This document shows positions 1 to 6,045 of a stretch of DNA of 7,191 nucleotides, in pieces; positions within the stretch are counted from its first letter, which is position 1; every line of letters begins with the position of its first letter. The stretch is from Actinomycetota bacterium. GTDB taxonomy: Bacteria > Actinomycetota > Actinomycetes > Mycobacteriales > Micromonosporaceae. Under the pieces are notes generated by a model. The model had not been told where the DNA came from. It worked only from the letters and a program-made list of their open reading frames with translations, and did no database searches. A program made the translations under genes and the position numbers. The DNA is taken from contig VAXX01000134.1 in NCBI GenBank assembly GCA_005885115.1, positions 4,080 to 11,270 of the forward strand, written 5' to 3'.

Positions 1-387
1 CCGCCGGTGCGGCTCGCGGACGAGCCGGACGAGGCGTGGCTGGCGGTCGCCGCCCGGCGCAAGGGCGGCCTGCCGGATGCCGCACGCCGGGTACTGATCG
101 ACGCACGGTTGGTCAAATGTGCGTCAGTGGCCGGCGACCTGGCCATCGCGCGCGGTGCGGTGGTGCGCGACTTCCTGCACCTGGCGCTGGTCGAGGTGGC
201 CGAGCCGGCGCGCGGCCGGGGCCTGGCCCGGCACATCACGCGCGCGCTCGCGCTGTGGGGCCGCGACATGGGCGCCGGTACGGCCTTCCTCCAGGTCGAG
301 GAGACGAACCTGCCCGCCCGTACGCTCTACGGGCGGCTCGGCTTCACCACGCACCACCCGTACGTCACCCGGACCGCGCCCGACTAG
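1..387 (+). CDS. GNAT family N-acetyltransferase, C-terminal part (5' end outside window)
   Basis: The reading frame is open from the first base of the window and ends at TAG 385-387, giving 128 visible residues. The start lies upstream of the window. The visible part is the C-terminal half of a GNAT fold. A beta strand (LALVEVAE, residues 61-68) leads into the acetyl-CoA pyrophosphate-binding loop RGRGLA (71-76) and a helix. A second strand (FLQVEETN, 96-103) follows, then the LYGRLGF motif (109-115) typical of the last helix and strand of GNATs. Family knowledge: such enzymes move an acetyl group from acetyl-CoA to an amine. The substrate cannot be read from the sequence. The gene converges on the membrane-protein gene on the other strand, and their stop codons overlap. 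The family call is firm; the substrate is unknown. Confidence 0.85.
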   Translation, partial: PPVRLADEPDEAWLAVAARRKGGLPDAARRVLIDARLVKCASVAGDLAIARGAVVRDFLHLALVEVAEPARGRGLARHITRALALWGRDMGAGTAFLQVEETNLPARTLYGRLGFTTHHPYVTRTAPD

Positions 388-791
388 CGGCGGACCACCC
401 GGCGCGGCTTGGCGAGCTTGAGCTCGGTGTACCGCTTGAGCGCCTTGGAGCGGTAGTCCCGGCCCAACGCGATGGCCACGAGCATCCCGAGGATCGCCCC
501 GCCACCGGCGAATGCGAGGTACTGCCAGATCTCGGCGAAGAAGAACCCGGCGCCCTCCTTGAACGGCAGGAAACCGCCGGCGAACGGGCCGACCAGTACG
601 GTGAGGGCGCACGCGACCGCGATCGCGGCGGCGAGGTCGCCTCCCAGGCGGGCACTGGGGTACCGGACCGCCCAGCGGTACCCGGCCCACACCATGATCG
701 CGGCGACCAGGCCGAGGGCGATCAGGCCGAGGGCGATCTGCTTGCCGTCGCTCTTGGGCACGAACTGCCACACGATGAACCGGCACACCAC
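384..791 (-). CDS. small membrane protein of unknown function, three predicted TM helices
   Basis: This is a 135-residue protein that I do not recognise. Three hydrophobic segments lie at about residues 18-42, 50-75 and 83-110. A short polar N-terminus (VPKSDGKQ) precedes them, and a strongly basic tail (RDYRSKALKR...KPRRVVRR, about 111-135) follows. The basic tail predicts a cytoplasmic C-terminus. The chosen start is GTG at 791. GTG codons at 788 and 773 are equally possible, and no good Shine-Dalgarno sequence precedes any of them, so the start is uncertain. The stop is TAG at 386-384. The gene lies 138 bp downstream of the DUF6113-like gene on the same strand, separated from it by a large inverted repeat, so it may be transcribed separately. 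An AT-rich TATATC at 827-822 is a possible -10 box, but I see no matching -35. Confidence 0.75.
   Translation of the reverse strand: MVCRFIVWQFVPKSDGKQIALGLIALGLVAAIMVWAGYRWAVRYPSARLGGDLAAAIAVACALTVLVGPFAGGFLPFKEGAGFFFAEIWQYLAFAGGGAILGMLVAIALGRDYRSKALKRYTELKLAKPRRVVRR
708..737 (-). repeat. perfect 15-bp tandem duplication inside the small membrane-protein gene
   Basis: The plus-strand unit CAGGCCGAGGGCGAT occurs at 708-722 and again, without a mismatch, at 723-737. On the coding (minus) strand it encodes IALGL twice (residues 19-28), inside the first predicted transmembrane helix. Because it is 15 bp long it keeps the frame and adds about one and a half helical turns to the membrane segment. 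Confidence 0.8.
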
Positions 792-876
792 ATTGATCGC
801 GAGTCGGAGAAATCGCCACTAGATATAGCGCGTCCGGGGGCAGCCGCGCCACCTGCGCCACCCGGTTGACCTGCAC

Positions 877-940
877 AAGATCGCCAGTTCCCGGCAAAGC
901 GTCAAGTTTCCTACGGATTTTGCCGGCAACTAGCGATCTT
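877..940 (-). repeat. 22-bp inverted repeat, possible terminator or paired operator, overlapping a stop codon
   Basis: The left arm at 877-898 and right arm at 919-940 pair at 20 of 22 positions; the mismatches are 885/932 and 890/927. The loop is 20 nt (899-918). The right arm covers the TAG stop (932-930) of the DUF6113-like gene, so the structure begins in its last codons. Read on the minus strand it could end mshB-operon transcription, but only a CTT, not a U-run, follows the stem and the loop is long. Alternatively, the right arm holds the perfect palindrome TTGCCGGCAA (920-929) and the left arm a one-mismatch copy (888-897). These are spaced 32 bp centre to centre, about three helical turns, as expected for a pair of operator sites. 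The repeat itself is certain; its role is open. Confidence 0.6.
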
Positions 941-1316
941 CCGGATGTCCCGCCGGGTGGATGCTGGGCAGGAGCAGGCGGTAGGCGGTCAGGCCGTACG
1001 CGGCGGCGCCGGTGAGCAGGGCGACGAGGCCGGGCCAGTCGTTTCCGGTGATCAGGAGATCGCCCTCGGTGGTCCGGCGGGCCCCGGCGAACATCGTGAC
1101 GAACCACACCAGACCGGGCAGCATGGCCAGGCCGTTGTGGCCGGTGACCCGCTTGGTGAACCAGACCAGGGCGACGTTGCCGACGATGGCGAGGACCGGG
1201 GCGACCGGCAGTACCCCGCCGGCGGACACCGGGCTCAGGAAGATCTCCCACAGCGCGGTCAGGAAGCCGCCGAGCAGGCCCAGGGCGGTACCGGCGATCC
1301 GGAGGAACAGCTCCAT
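930..1316 (-). CDS. DUF6113-like four-helix membrane protein downstream of mshB
   Basis: This is a 128-residue protein with four hydrophobic segments at about residues 4-27, 35-54, 62-78 and 94-117. It has short loops and a polar C-terminus ending HPEDR. Its ATG (1316-1314) shares one base with the TGA of mshB (1318-1316), a TGATG junction, and no strong Shine-Dalgarno precedes it, so translation is probably coupled to mshB. From memory, a small DUF6113-type membrane protein commonly follows mshB in actinomycetes, and the size and helix count fit. I cannot confirm the family without a profile search. The function is unknown; the linkage hints at a role related to mycothiol or redox balance at the membrane, which is inference only. 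The TAG stop lies inside the inverted repeat. Confidence 0.8.
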   Translation of the reverse strand: MELFLRIAGTALGLLGGFLTALWEIFLSPVSAGGVLPVAPVLAIVGNVALVWFTKRVTGHNGLAMLPGLVWFVTMFAGARRTTEGDLLITGNDWPGLVALLTGAAAYGLTAYRLLLPSIHPAGHPEDR

Positions 1317-2188
1317 CAGGCCGGCACCGGTACGGCTTCGACGCCGGCGAACAGGTCGTCCTCCCAGGCGTACGGGCCGGTGCCGGGGCCCTTCGTACCG
1401 GCCGCGAGCGTGAAGTACTCGACGCCCATGAACTCGGCACCGAAGTTACCGGCGAGCGTGAACAGCCACGAGGTCGGCGGGATCTGGGTGGCGTGGGCGC
1501 GCAGGGCGGCGGTTTTCCGGTCGGCGTACTCGTGGGCGTCGATCCGGGCGGCGATCTGCTCGTCGGGGGTACCGAACGGCAGGTCCTCGACCTTCTCGAC
1601 GGCGCCGAACGGGTTGTTCGAGGACTCGGCGAAGGTGGCCATCCCGGCGGAGAGCACGCTGCGCGGTACCGCCGTCCAGTAGATCTTCGCCGGCCCGTCG
1701 GGGCCGGCCAGCTCCGCGGCCCGCATGGCGACCCGGTGTGCCTGGATGTGGTCGGGGTGGCCGTAGAAACCGTTGGGGTCGTACGTGACGAGGACCTGTG
1801 GACGTACCTCCCGGATCGTCTCGGCGAGGAGCCCCGCGGCCTGGTCCAGGTCCGCCCGCCAGAACGCCCGGGGGTGGTCGTTGGTCGGCAGGCCCATCAT
1901 GCCCGAGTCGCGGTAGTGCCCGGCCCCGCCGAGGAGCCGGTGGTCGGCGACGCCGAGCGCGGCGCACGCGGCGCGCAGCTCGGTCAGCCGGTATCCGCCG
2001 AGCTGGTCGGCCTGGGCGGCTTCGAGCCGGGCCAGCTCGGGGACGTGGATCTCGCCCTCCTCGCCCAGCGTGCAGGTGACCAGGGTGACGTGCGCGCCTC
2101 GGGCGGCGTAGTACGCCATCGTCGCCCCGGTGCCGATCGACTCGTCGTCCGGATGGGCGTGGACGAACAGGATCCGCTGGTCGGTCAC
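1316..2188 (-). CDS. mshB: N-acetyl-1-D-myo-inositol-2-amino-2-deoxy-alpha-D-glucopyranoside deacetylase (mycothiol biosynthesis)
   Basis: This 290-residue LmbE/PIG-L-fold zinc deacetylase removes acetate from GlcNAc-Ins to give GlcN-Ins, which MshC then joins to cysteine on the way to mycothiol. The N-terminal AHPDDE motif (residues 11-16) supplies zinc ligands His12 and Asp15, with Asp14 as the likely general base. The GHPDH motif (143-147) supplies the third ligand, His147. Spacing and numbering closely match the Mycobacterium tuberculosis enzyme (AHPDDE with His13 and Asp16; His147). The block [13 protein letters not shown] (85-97) and the GHPDHIQAH context favour MshB over the related mycothiol conjugate amidase Mca. 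The start is GTG 2188-2186, preceded at six bases by a TANNNT box and no Shine-Dalgarno, suggesting a leaderless mRNA. It is the first gene of a minus-strand operon with the DUF6113-like gene and is divergent from the S9 peptidase operon. No SigR-type promoter is apparent. Confidence 0.95.
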   Translation of the reverse strand: MTDQRILFVHAHPDDESIGTGATMAYYAARGAHVTLVTCTLGEEGEIHVPELARLEAAQADQLGGYRLTELRAACAALGVADHRLLGGAGHYRDSGMMGLPTNDHPRAFWRADLDQAAGLLAETIREVRPQVLVTYDPNGFYGHPDHIQAHRVAMRAAELAGPDGPAKIYWTAVPRSVLSAGMATFAESSNNPFGAVEKVEDLPFGTPDEQIAARIDAHEYADRKTAALRAHATQIPPTSWLFTLAGNFGAEFMGVEYFTLAAGTKGPGTGPYAWEDDLFAGVEAVPVPA

Positions 2189-2194
2189 CGGGAC

Positions 2195-2200
2195 ACTGTA
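2195..2200 (-). promoter_or_regulatory. possible -10 box of a leaderless mshB promoter
   Basis: On the minus strand TACAGT (2200-2195) is followed by exactly six bases and then the mshB GTG. TANNNT a few bases before the start codon is the usual signature of leaderless transcripts in actinobacteria. No convincing -35 hexamer stands 17-18 bases upstream, and no Shine-Dalgarno fits between, which agrees with leaderless translation but does not prove it. Confidence 0.4.
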
Positions 2201-2201
2201 C

Positions 2202-2249
2202 CGATCGCGCGGATACGGACTTGATACCGCGCCGGGCGCGATCGCGCGG
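2202..2249. repeat. 11-bp direct repeat in the divergent mshB / S9 peptidase promoter region
   Basis: CGATCGCGCGG occurs at 2202-2212 and again at 2239-2249, 37 bp start to start, inside a 73-bp intergenic region. The second copy sits on a perfect 12-bp palindrome, GCGCGATCGCGC (2236-2247). It could be an operator acting on both divergent promoters. GC-rich CGATCG words also occur elsewhere in the window (for example near 616), so chance is a serious alternative. Confidence 0.35.
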
Positions 2250-2261
2250 CATCATGAGCGG

Positions 2262-4319
2262 ATGGAGTATCCGGAGCTTGCCGCGCGTACCCGTCGCTTC
2301 TCCTACGGCGCCCCCCGCGCGCTCGCGGTCGCCGGCGACGGCTCCCGGGTGGTCTTCCTGCGCTCCGGCGGCCCCGAGGACCCGGCCGACCGCCTGTACG
2401 TCTACGACGTGGGCACCGCCACCGAACGGCTGGTCGTCGACCCGGCCACGCTGCTCGCCGCCGACGGTGACCTGCCACCGGAGGAGCGGGCGCTGCGCGA
2501 GCGGCTGCGGCTGTCCGCCTCGGGGATCGGCTCGTACGCGATGGACCCGGCCGGTACGGTGGCCGTGTTCCCGCTGGCCGGCCGGCTGTTCCGGGCCGAC
2601 CTGGTCAGCGGCGCGGTGACCGAGGTGCCCACGGCCGGCCCGGTGATCGACCCGCGCCCCGACCCCAGCCGCACCCGGATCGCGTACGTGACGGGAGGCG
2701 CCCTGCGGGTCACCGACCCCGACGCCGGGCCGGAACCGCCGGACGCGCTGATCGCCGGGGAGGAGGGAGTCACCTGGGGCCTCGCGGACTTCATCGGGGC
2801 GGAGGAGTTCCACCGGTTCCGGGGGTACTGGTGGGCGCCGGACGGGCGCTCGATCCTGGCGGCCCGGGTGGACGAGGCCCGGGTACCGAGGTGGACGCTG
2901 CACGACCCGGCGGCGCCGGAGGCGCCGCCGCGCACCGTGGCGTACCCGCACGCCGGAGCCGCCAACGCCGAGGTCACCCTGCACCTGCTCGACCTGGACG
3001 GGGGCTGGGTCGACGTGCACTGGGACCGGGAGACCTACCCGTACCTGGTCGCCGTGTCGTGGACCGAGCTGGGCGGCCCGTTGATCACCGTGCTGCGCCG
3101 GCTCCAGCAGCACGGACTGGTCCTCGCGATCGCCGGCACCCCGGCGTACCTCGGGGACGGGCGGGTACTCGTCGGCGGGGAACTGGCCCACGACGGGTAT
3201 GACGCCCGGTGCCTGTTCGCCGACGGCAGCCTGCTCACCCCGCCCGCCCTGTACGTCCACCGGGTGGTGACCCGGCTGCGCGACGGCGACCTGCTCATCG
3301 AGGCGAGCGAGAACGAACCCAGCGAGCAGCACCTGTACCGGGTCACCACGCACCCGGGCGCCCCGGTGGTGGACGCCAAACGGATCACCTCCGGCTCCGG
3401 GTGGTACCTCGGCGCCGGGGGCGGGGACACGATCGTCATCGGCGCCTGGTCGTTCGACCATGCCGGGGTGGTCTGGAGCGTGTACCGGGACGGCGCGAAG
3501 GTCGGCGAGCTGACCAACCTGGCGGCCATCCCGCCGTACCAGCCGCGGCCGGCCCTGGAACGGGTCACCGACCGGCGGCTGCCCACCGGGGTCCTGTACC
3601 CCCGCCAGCACGTCGGCGGCCGCAAGCTGCCCGTCCTGGTGGACGTGTACGGCGGCCCGGGTCACCAGGAGGTGATCGCCGCCCGGTCGGCCAGGTGGCT
3701 GGAACGGCAGTGGTGGGCCGACGCCGGGTTCGCGGTCGTGGTCGTGGACAACCGGGGTACGCCGGGCGTGTCCCCCAGCTTCGAGAAGGTGATCCACCGC
3801 CGGATGGCCGACGTGGTGCTCGGCGACCAGGTGGACGCGCTGCACGCGCTGGCCGACAAGCATCCGGACCTGGACCTGTCCCGGGTCGCGATGCGGGGCT
3901 GGTCGTTCGGCGGCTGGCTGTCCGGGCTCGCGGTGCTGCGCCGGCCCGACGTGTACCACGCGGCCGTGGTCGGGGCGCCGGTCACCGACTGGGAGCTGTA
4001 CGACACCGCGTACACCGAGCGGTACCTGGGCCTGCCGGCCGACGGCTCCGACGTGTACGCCCACCACAGCCTCGTGGAGCTGGCCGGCGAGCCGCCGCTG
4101 CGCCCCGGGGACGCCCGGCCGATGCTGCTCGTCCACGGCATGGTGGACGACAACGTGGTGGCCGCGCATACCCTGCGGCTGTCCGCCGCGCTGCTGCGCG
4201 CCGGCCGCCCGCACTCGGTGATCCCGCTGCCCGGCGCCTCGCACATGGCCGCTGGCGGGATCGGCGAACGCCTGCTACGCCTGGAACTCGAGTTCATCCG
4301 CCAAGCCCTGGGGAGCTGA
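2262..4319 (+). CDS. S9 family prolyl oligopeptidase, DPP-IV-like dipeptidyl-peptidase, cytoplasmic
   Basis: This 685-residue serine peptidase probably releases N-terminal dipeptides from peptides. Residues about 1-430 look like the DPP-IV beta-propeller. They contain the GAEEFHRFRGYWWAPD block, whose Glu181-Glu182 matches the double-glutamate motif that binds the substrate's free N-terminus in DPP-IV. Residues about 440-685 are the alpha/beta hydrolase. Tyr463 in VDVYGGPG is the oxyanion tyrosine, Ser548 in GWSFGGW the nucleophile, Asp629 in HGMVDDNV and His661 in GASHMAAG complete the triad. The chosen start is ATG 2262, where similarity (MEYPELAARTRRFSYG) begins; the frame is open upstream but that would run into the divergent mshB promoter. 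There is no signal peptide or N-terminal membrane anchor, so it is predicted cytoplasmic. Spacing upstream of the ATG is poor for a Shine-Dalgarno (GAGCGG directly abuts it). It is the first gene of a probable four-gene operon. S9 and DPP-IV-like assignments are firm; exact cleavage preference is inferred. Confidence 0.92.
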   Translation: MEYPELAARTRRFSYGAPRALAVAGDGSRVVFLRSGGPEDPADRLYVYDVGTATERLVVDPATLLAADGDLPPEERALRERLRLSASGIGSYAMDPAGTVAVFPLAGRLFRADLVSGAVTEVPTAGPVIDPRPDPSRTRIAYVTGGALRVTDPDAGPEPPDALIAGEEGVTWGLADFIGAEEFHRFRGYWWAPDGRSILAARVDEARVPRWTLHDPAAPEAPPRTVAYPHAGAANAEVTLHLLDLDGGWVDVHWDRETYPYLVAVSWTELGGPLITVLRRLQQHGLVLAIAGTPAYLGDGRVLVGGELAHDGYDARCLFADGSLLTPPALYVHRVVTRLRDGDLLIEASENEPSEQHLYRVTTHPGAPVVDAKRITSGSGWYLGAGGGDTIVIGAWSFDHAGVVWSVYRDGAKVGELTNLAAIPPYQPRPALERVTDRRLPTGVLYPRQHVGGRKLPVLVDVYGGPGHQEVIAARSARWLERQWWADAGFAVVVVDNRGTPGVSPSFEKVIHRRMADVVLGDQVDALHALADKHPDLDLSRVAMRGWSFGGWLSGLAVLRRPDVYHAAVVGAPVTDWELYDTAYTERYLGLPADGSDVYAHHSLVELAGEPPLRPGDARPMLLVHGMVDDNVVAAHTLRLSAALLRAGRPHSVIPLPGASHMAAGGIGERLLRLELEFIRQALGS
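2908..2930. repeat. perfect 10-bp GC stem with 3-nt loop inside the S9 peptidase gene
   Basis: The arms 2908-2917 and 2921-2930 are perfectly complementary around a GGA loop and consist only of G and C. The stretch encodes an Ala/Pro-rich loop (PAAPEAPP) of the propeller domain. It may simply follow from GCG/GCC/CCG codon use. As RNA it would be a very stable hairpin in mid-gene. Confidence 0.6.
4311..4315 (+). promoter_or_regulatory. ribosome binding site deciding the GTG start of the pterin dehydratase gene
   Basis: GGGAG lies six bases before the GTG at 4322, within the last codons of the S9 peptidase gene, whose TGA is 4317-4319. This fixes the start and places it two bases past the upstream stop, which suggests translational coupling. 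Confidence 0.7.
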
Positions 4320-4321
4320 CC

Positions 4322-4612
4322 GTGGCCGAGGTACTGTCCGCCGAAGCACTCGCCGACGCGCTCGTCGGCCTGCGTGAGTGGTCCGGCGATCCGAACGGGA
4401 TCGCCCGCGAGGTGGTGGCGCCGTCGTTCCTGGACGGCATCCGGCTGGTCGACGCGGTCGCGCTGGCCGCCGAGGAAGCCGACCACCATCCAGACATCGA
4501 CATCCGTTGGCGTACGGTCACCTTCCGGCTGGCTACCCACTCGGCCGGTGGAGTGACCGGGAAGGATCTCGCGTTGGCCCGCCGGATCGACGAGATCGCC
4601 GACCGGGCATGA
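4322..4612 (+). CDS. 4a-hydroxytetrahydrobiopterin dehydratase (pterin-4a-carbinolamine dehydratase) family protein
   Basis: This 96-residue protein has the usual length for the PhhB/PCD family. The active-site signature is complete: EEADHHPDIDIRW (residues 51-63, with His55 and His56), then a beta strand VTFRLATH (66-73, with His73), then GGVTGKD (76-82, with Asp82). Family knowledge: it dehydrates 4a-hydroxytetrahydropterin formed by aromatic amino acid hydroxylases, and homologues also moonlight as dimeric binding partners of other proteins. No hydroxylase gene is in this window. The GTG start has a good GGGAG site. The gene is two bases after the S9 peptidase stop and overlaps tldD by four bases (ATGA, 4609-4612), so it is co-transcribed with proteolysis genes. 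Whether it is an active dehydratase in this organism or serves another role is not decided by the sequence; all key residues are present. Confidence 0.92.
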   Translation: MAEVLSAEALADALVGLREWSGDPNGIAREVVAPSFLDGIRLVDAVALAAEEADHHPDIDIRWRTVTFRLATHSAGGVTGKDLALARRIDEIADRA

Positions 4613-6045
4613 CCGAGTTCGACGCGGCGACGGCCGCGGTGGAGGCGGCCCTGGCGGCCGGGGCGCGGTACGCCGACGCGCGGGTGATGCACCGGCAGTA
4701 CGAGTCGATGTCGGCCCGCAACGGCGAGGTCGAGGAGCTGACCCAGGACGAGGACGCCGGACTCGGGGTACGCGCGCTGGTCGGCTCGGGCTGGGGCTTC
4801 TACGCGGTACCGGAGCTGGACAGCGCCTCGGTACGCCAGGCCGGTGCCCGGGCGGCCGCCATCGCGGCCGCCTCGACCTCGGTCGCCGGTCCCACGGCCG
4901 ACCTGGTACCCACCGAGGTGTCGACCGCGTCGTGGCGCTCGGAGTGCCTGGTCGACCCGCTCGCGGTGGCCCTGTCCGACAAGGGCGACCTGCTCGTGGG
5001 CGCCACCAAGGAGATGTACGAGTGCGGCGCCGACCAGGCCGAGGCGCTGTACCAGATCTGGGACACCCGCAAGTGGTTCGTCTCCTCCGAGGGGCACCGG
5101 ATCGACCAGCACATCCGCGAGTGCGGCGGCGGCATCTCCGCCACCGCGATCGGCGAGGACGAGACGCAACGCCGCTCGTACCCCTCCTATCGCGGCCAGT
5201 ACGGCACCCGCGGCTGGGAGCTGGTCACCGAGCTGGACCTGGCCGCGCACGCCGCGCGGGTCGCCGACGAGGCCCGCGCGCTGCTGACCGCGCCGCCGTG
5301 CCCGGCCGGCGAGACCGACCTGATCCTGGGCAGCGAACAGCTCGCCCTGCAGATCCACGAGTCGGTCGGGCACGCCATCGAGCTGGACCGGATCCTCGGC
5401 TGGGAGGCGGCGTTCGCCGGCACTTCCTGGCTGGACCTGGCGAAGCTGGGCAACCTGACGTACGGCTCCGAGCTGATGAACATCGCCATCGACCCGACGA
5501 TCCCCGGCGCACTCGGCTCGTTCGGGTACGACGACGAGGGCACCCCGGCCGCCCGCCGCTACGCTGTCCACAGTGGACAGTGGGTGGGTGTCCTGGCGGG
5601 GCGGGACTCGGCGGCGGTCGCCGGGCTGGACTACGGGGGCAGCGTACGGGCCGACGGGTGGGCGCGGCTGCCGATGGTACGGATGACCAACGTGGGCCTG
5701 GAGCCCGGACCGCACACGCTGGAGGAGATCATCGCGGCCACCGACGACGGCATCCTGATGGACTGCAACCGATCCTGGTCGATCGACGACAAGCGGCTGA
5801 ACTTCCAGTTCGGCTGCGAGGTCGGCTGGGAGATCAAGGGCGGTAGGCGCGGGCGGATGCTGCGCAACCCGACCTACACCGGGATCGGGCCGCTGTTCTG
5901 GCGCTCGATGGACATGCTGTCCGGCGAGATCACCGCGTGGGGCACCCCCAACTGCGGCAAGGGGCAACCCGGCCAGGTGGGCCACACCGGGCATCCGGCG
6001 GCGCCAGCTCGATTCAAGGGGGTACGCGTGGGGGTCCGCGGATGA
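4609..6045 (+). CDS. tldD: TldD/PmbA family metallopeptidase, catalytic subunit TldD
   Basis: This 478-residue protein is close to the length of E. coli TldD (about 481). With TldE it forms a cytoplasmic metalloprotease that degrades unfolded peptides and, in E. coli, helps mature microcin B17 and degrade the CcdA antitoxin. The zinc motif HESVGH is present (His250, Glu251, His255). The third ligand is probably Cys449 in the conserved C-terminal segment NCGKGQPGQ. The N-terminal region (about 1-220) has the TldD/TldE substrate-channel fold, including RNGEVEELTQDEDAGLGVRALV (near 37-58). The C-terminal region (about 228-478) holds the active site. The start ATG 4609 overlaps the stop of the dehydratase gene in ATGA, and its own stop overlaps the tldE start in the same way (6042-6045), giving tight coupling in the order S9 peptidase, dehydratase, tldD, tldE. 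Nothing appears truncated or degenerate. Confidence 0.95.
   Translation: MTEFDAATAAVEAALAAGARYADARVMHRQYESMSARNGEVEELTQDEDAGLGVRALVGSGWGFYAVPELDSASVRQAGARAAAIAAASTSVAGPTADLVPTEVSTASWRSECLVDPLAVALSDKGDLLVGATKEMYECGADQAEALYQIWDTRKWFVSSEGHRIDQHIRECGGGISATAIGEDETQRRSYPSYRGQYGTRGWELVTELDLAAHAARVADEARALLTAPPCPAGETDLILGSEQLALQIHESVGHAIELDRILGWEAAFAGTSWLDLAKLGNLTYGSELMNIAIDPTIPGALGSFGYDDEGTPAARRYAVHSGQWVGVLAGRDSAAVAGLDYGGSVRADGWARLPMVRMTNVGLEPGPHTLEEIIAATDDGILMDCNRSWSIDDKRLNFQFGCEVGWEIKGGRRGRMLRNPTYTGIGPLFWRSMDMLSGEITAWGTPNCGKGQPGQVGHTGHPAAPARFKGVRVGVRG
5564..5580. repeat. perfect 17-bp dyad inside tldD
   Basis: CTGTCCAC, a single central A (5572), and GTGGACAG form a perfect inverted repeat with 8-bp arms. 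It encodes part of YAVHSGQW in tldD. Its size and symmetry resemble an operator for a dimeric repressor, but I know of no regulator with this exact site, and it lies in mid-gene. Confidence 0.6.

Noticed and set aside
866..894. TTGACC (866-871) as a plus-strand promoter
   Set aside because: No acceptable -10 box follows at 16-19 bp, and no plus-strand gene starts downstream before 2262.
124..1440. A 438-residue minus-strand open frame across the two membrane-protein genes
   Set aside because: It runs in another frame over both hydrophobic proteins and the inverted repeat, and is Arg/Pro-rich like other shadow frames.
2221..2255. TTGATA (2221) as a -35 for the S9 peptidase operon with CATCAT (2250) as -10
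   Set aside because: The spacer would be 23 bp, too long for a normal sigma-70-type promoter. It is only mentioned as a possible leaderless -10 in the findings.
1446..4244. A 932-residue open frame on the minus strand
   Set aside because: Its product is low-complexity Arg/Gly/Pro/Ala/Val sequence, it overlaps mshB in a different frame and lies antisense to the well-motivated S9 peptidase gene. Long antisense frames are normal at this GC content.
4294..5994. A 566-residue open frame on the minus strand, antisense to the dehydratase gene and tldD
   Set aside because: The composition is biased, no domain is recognisable, and the opposite strand carries TldD with its full zinc motif.
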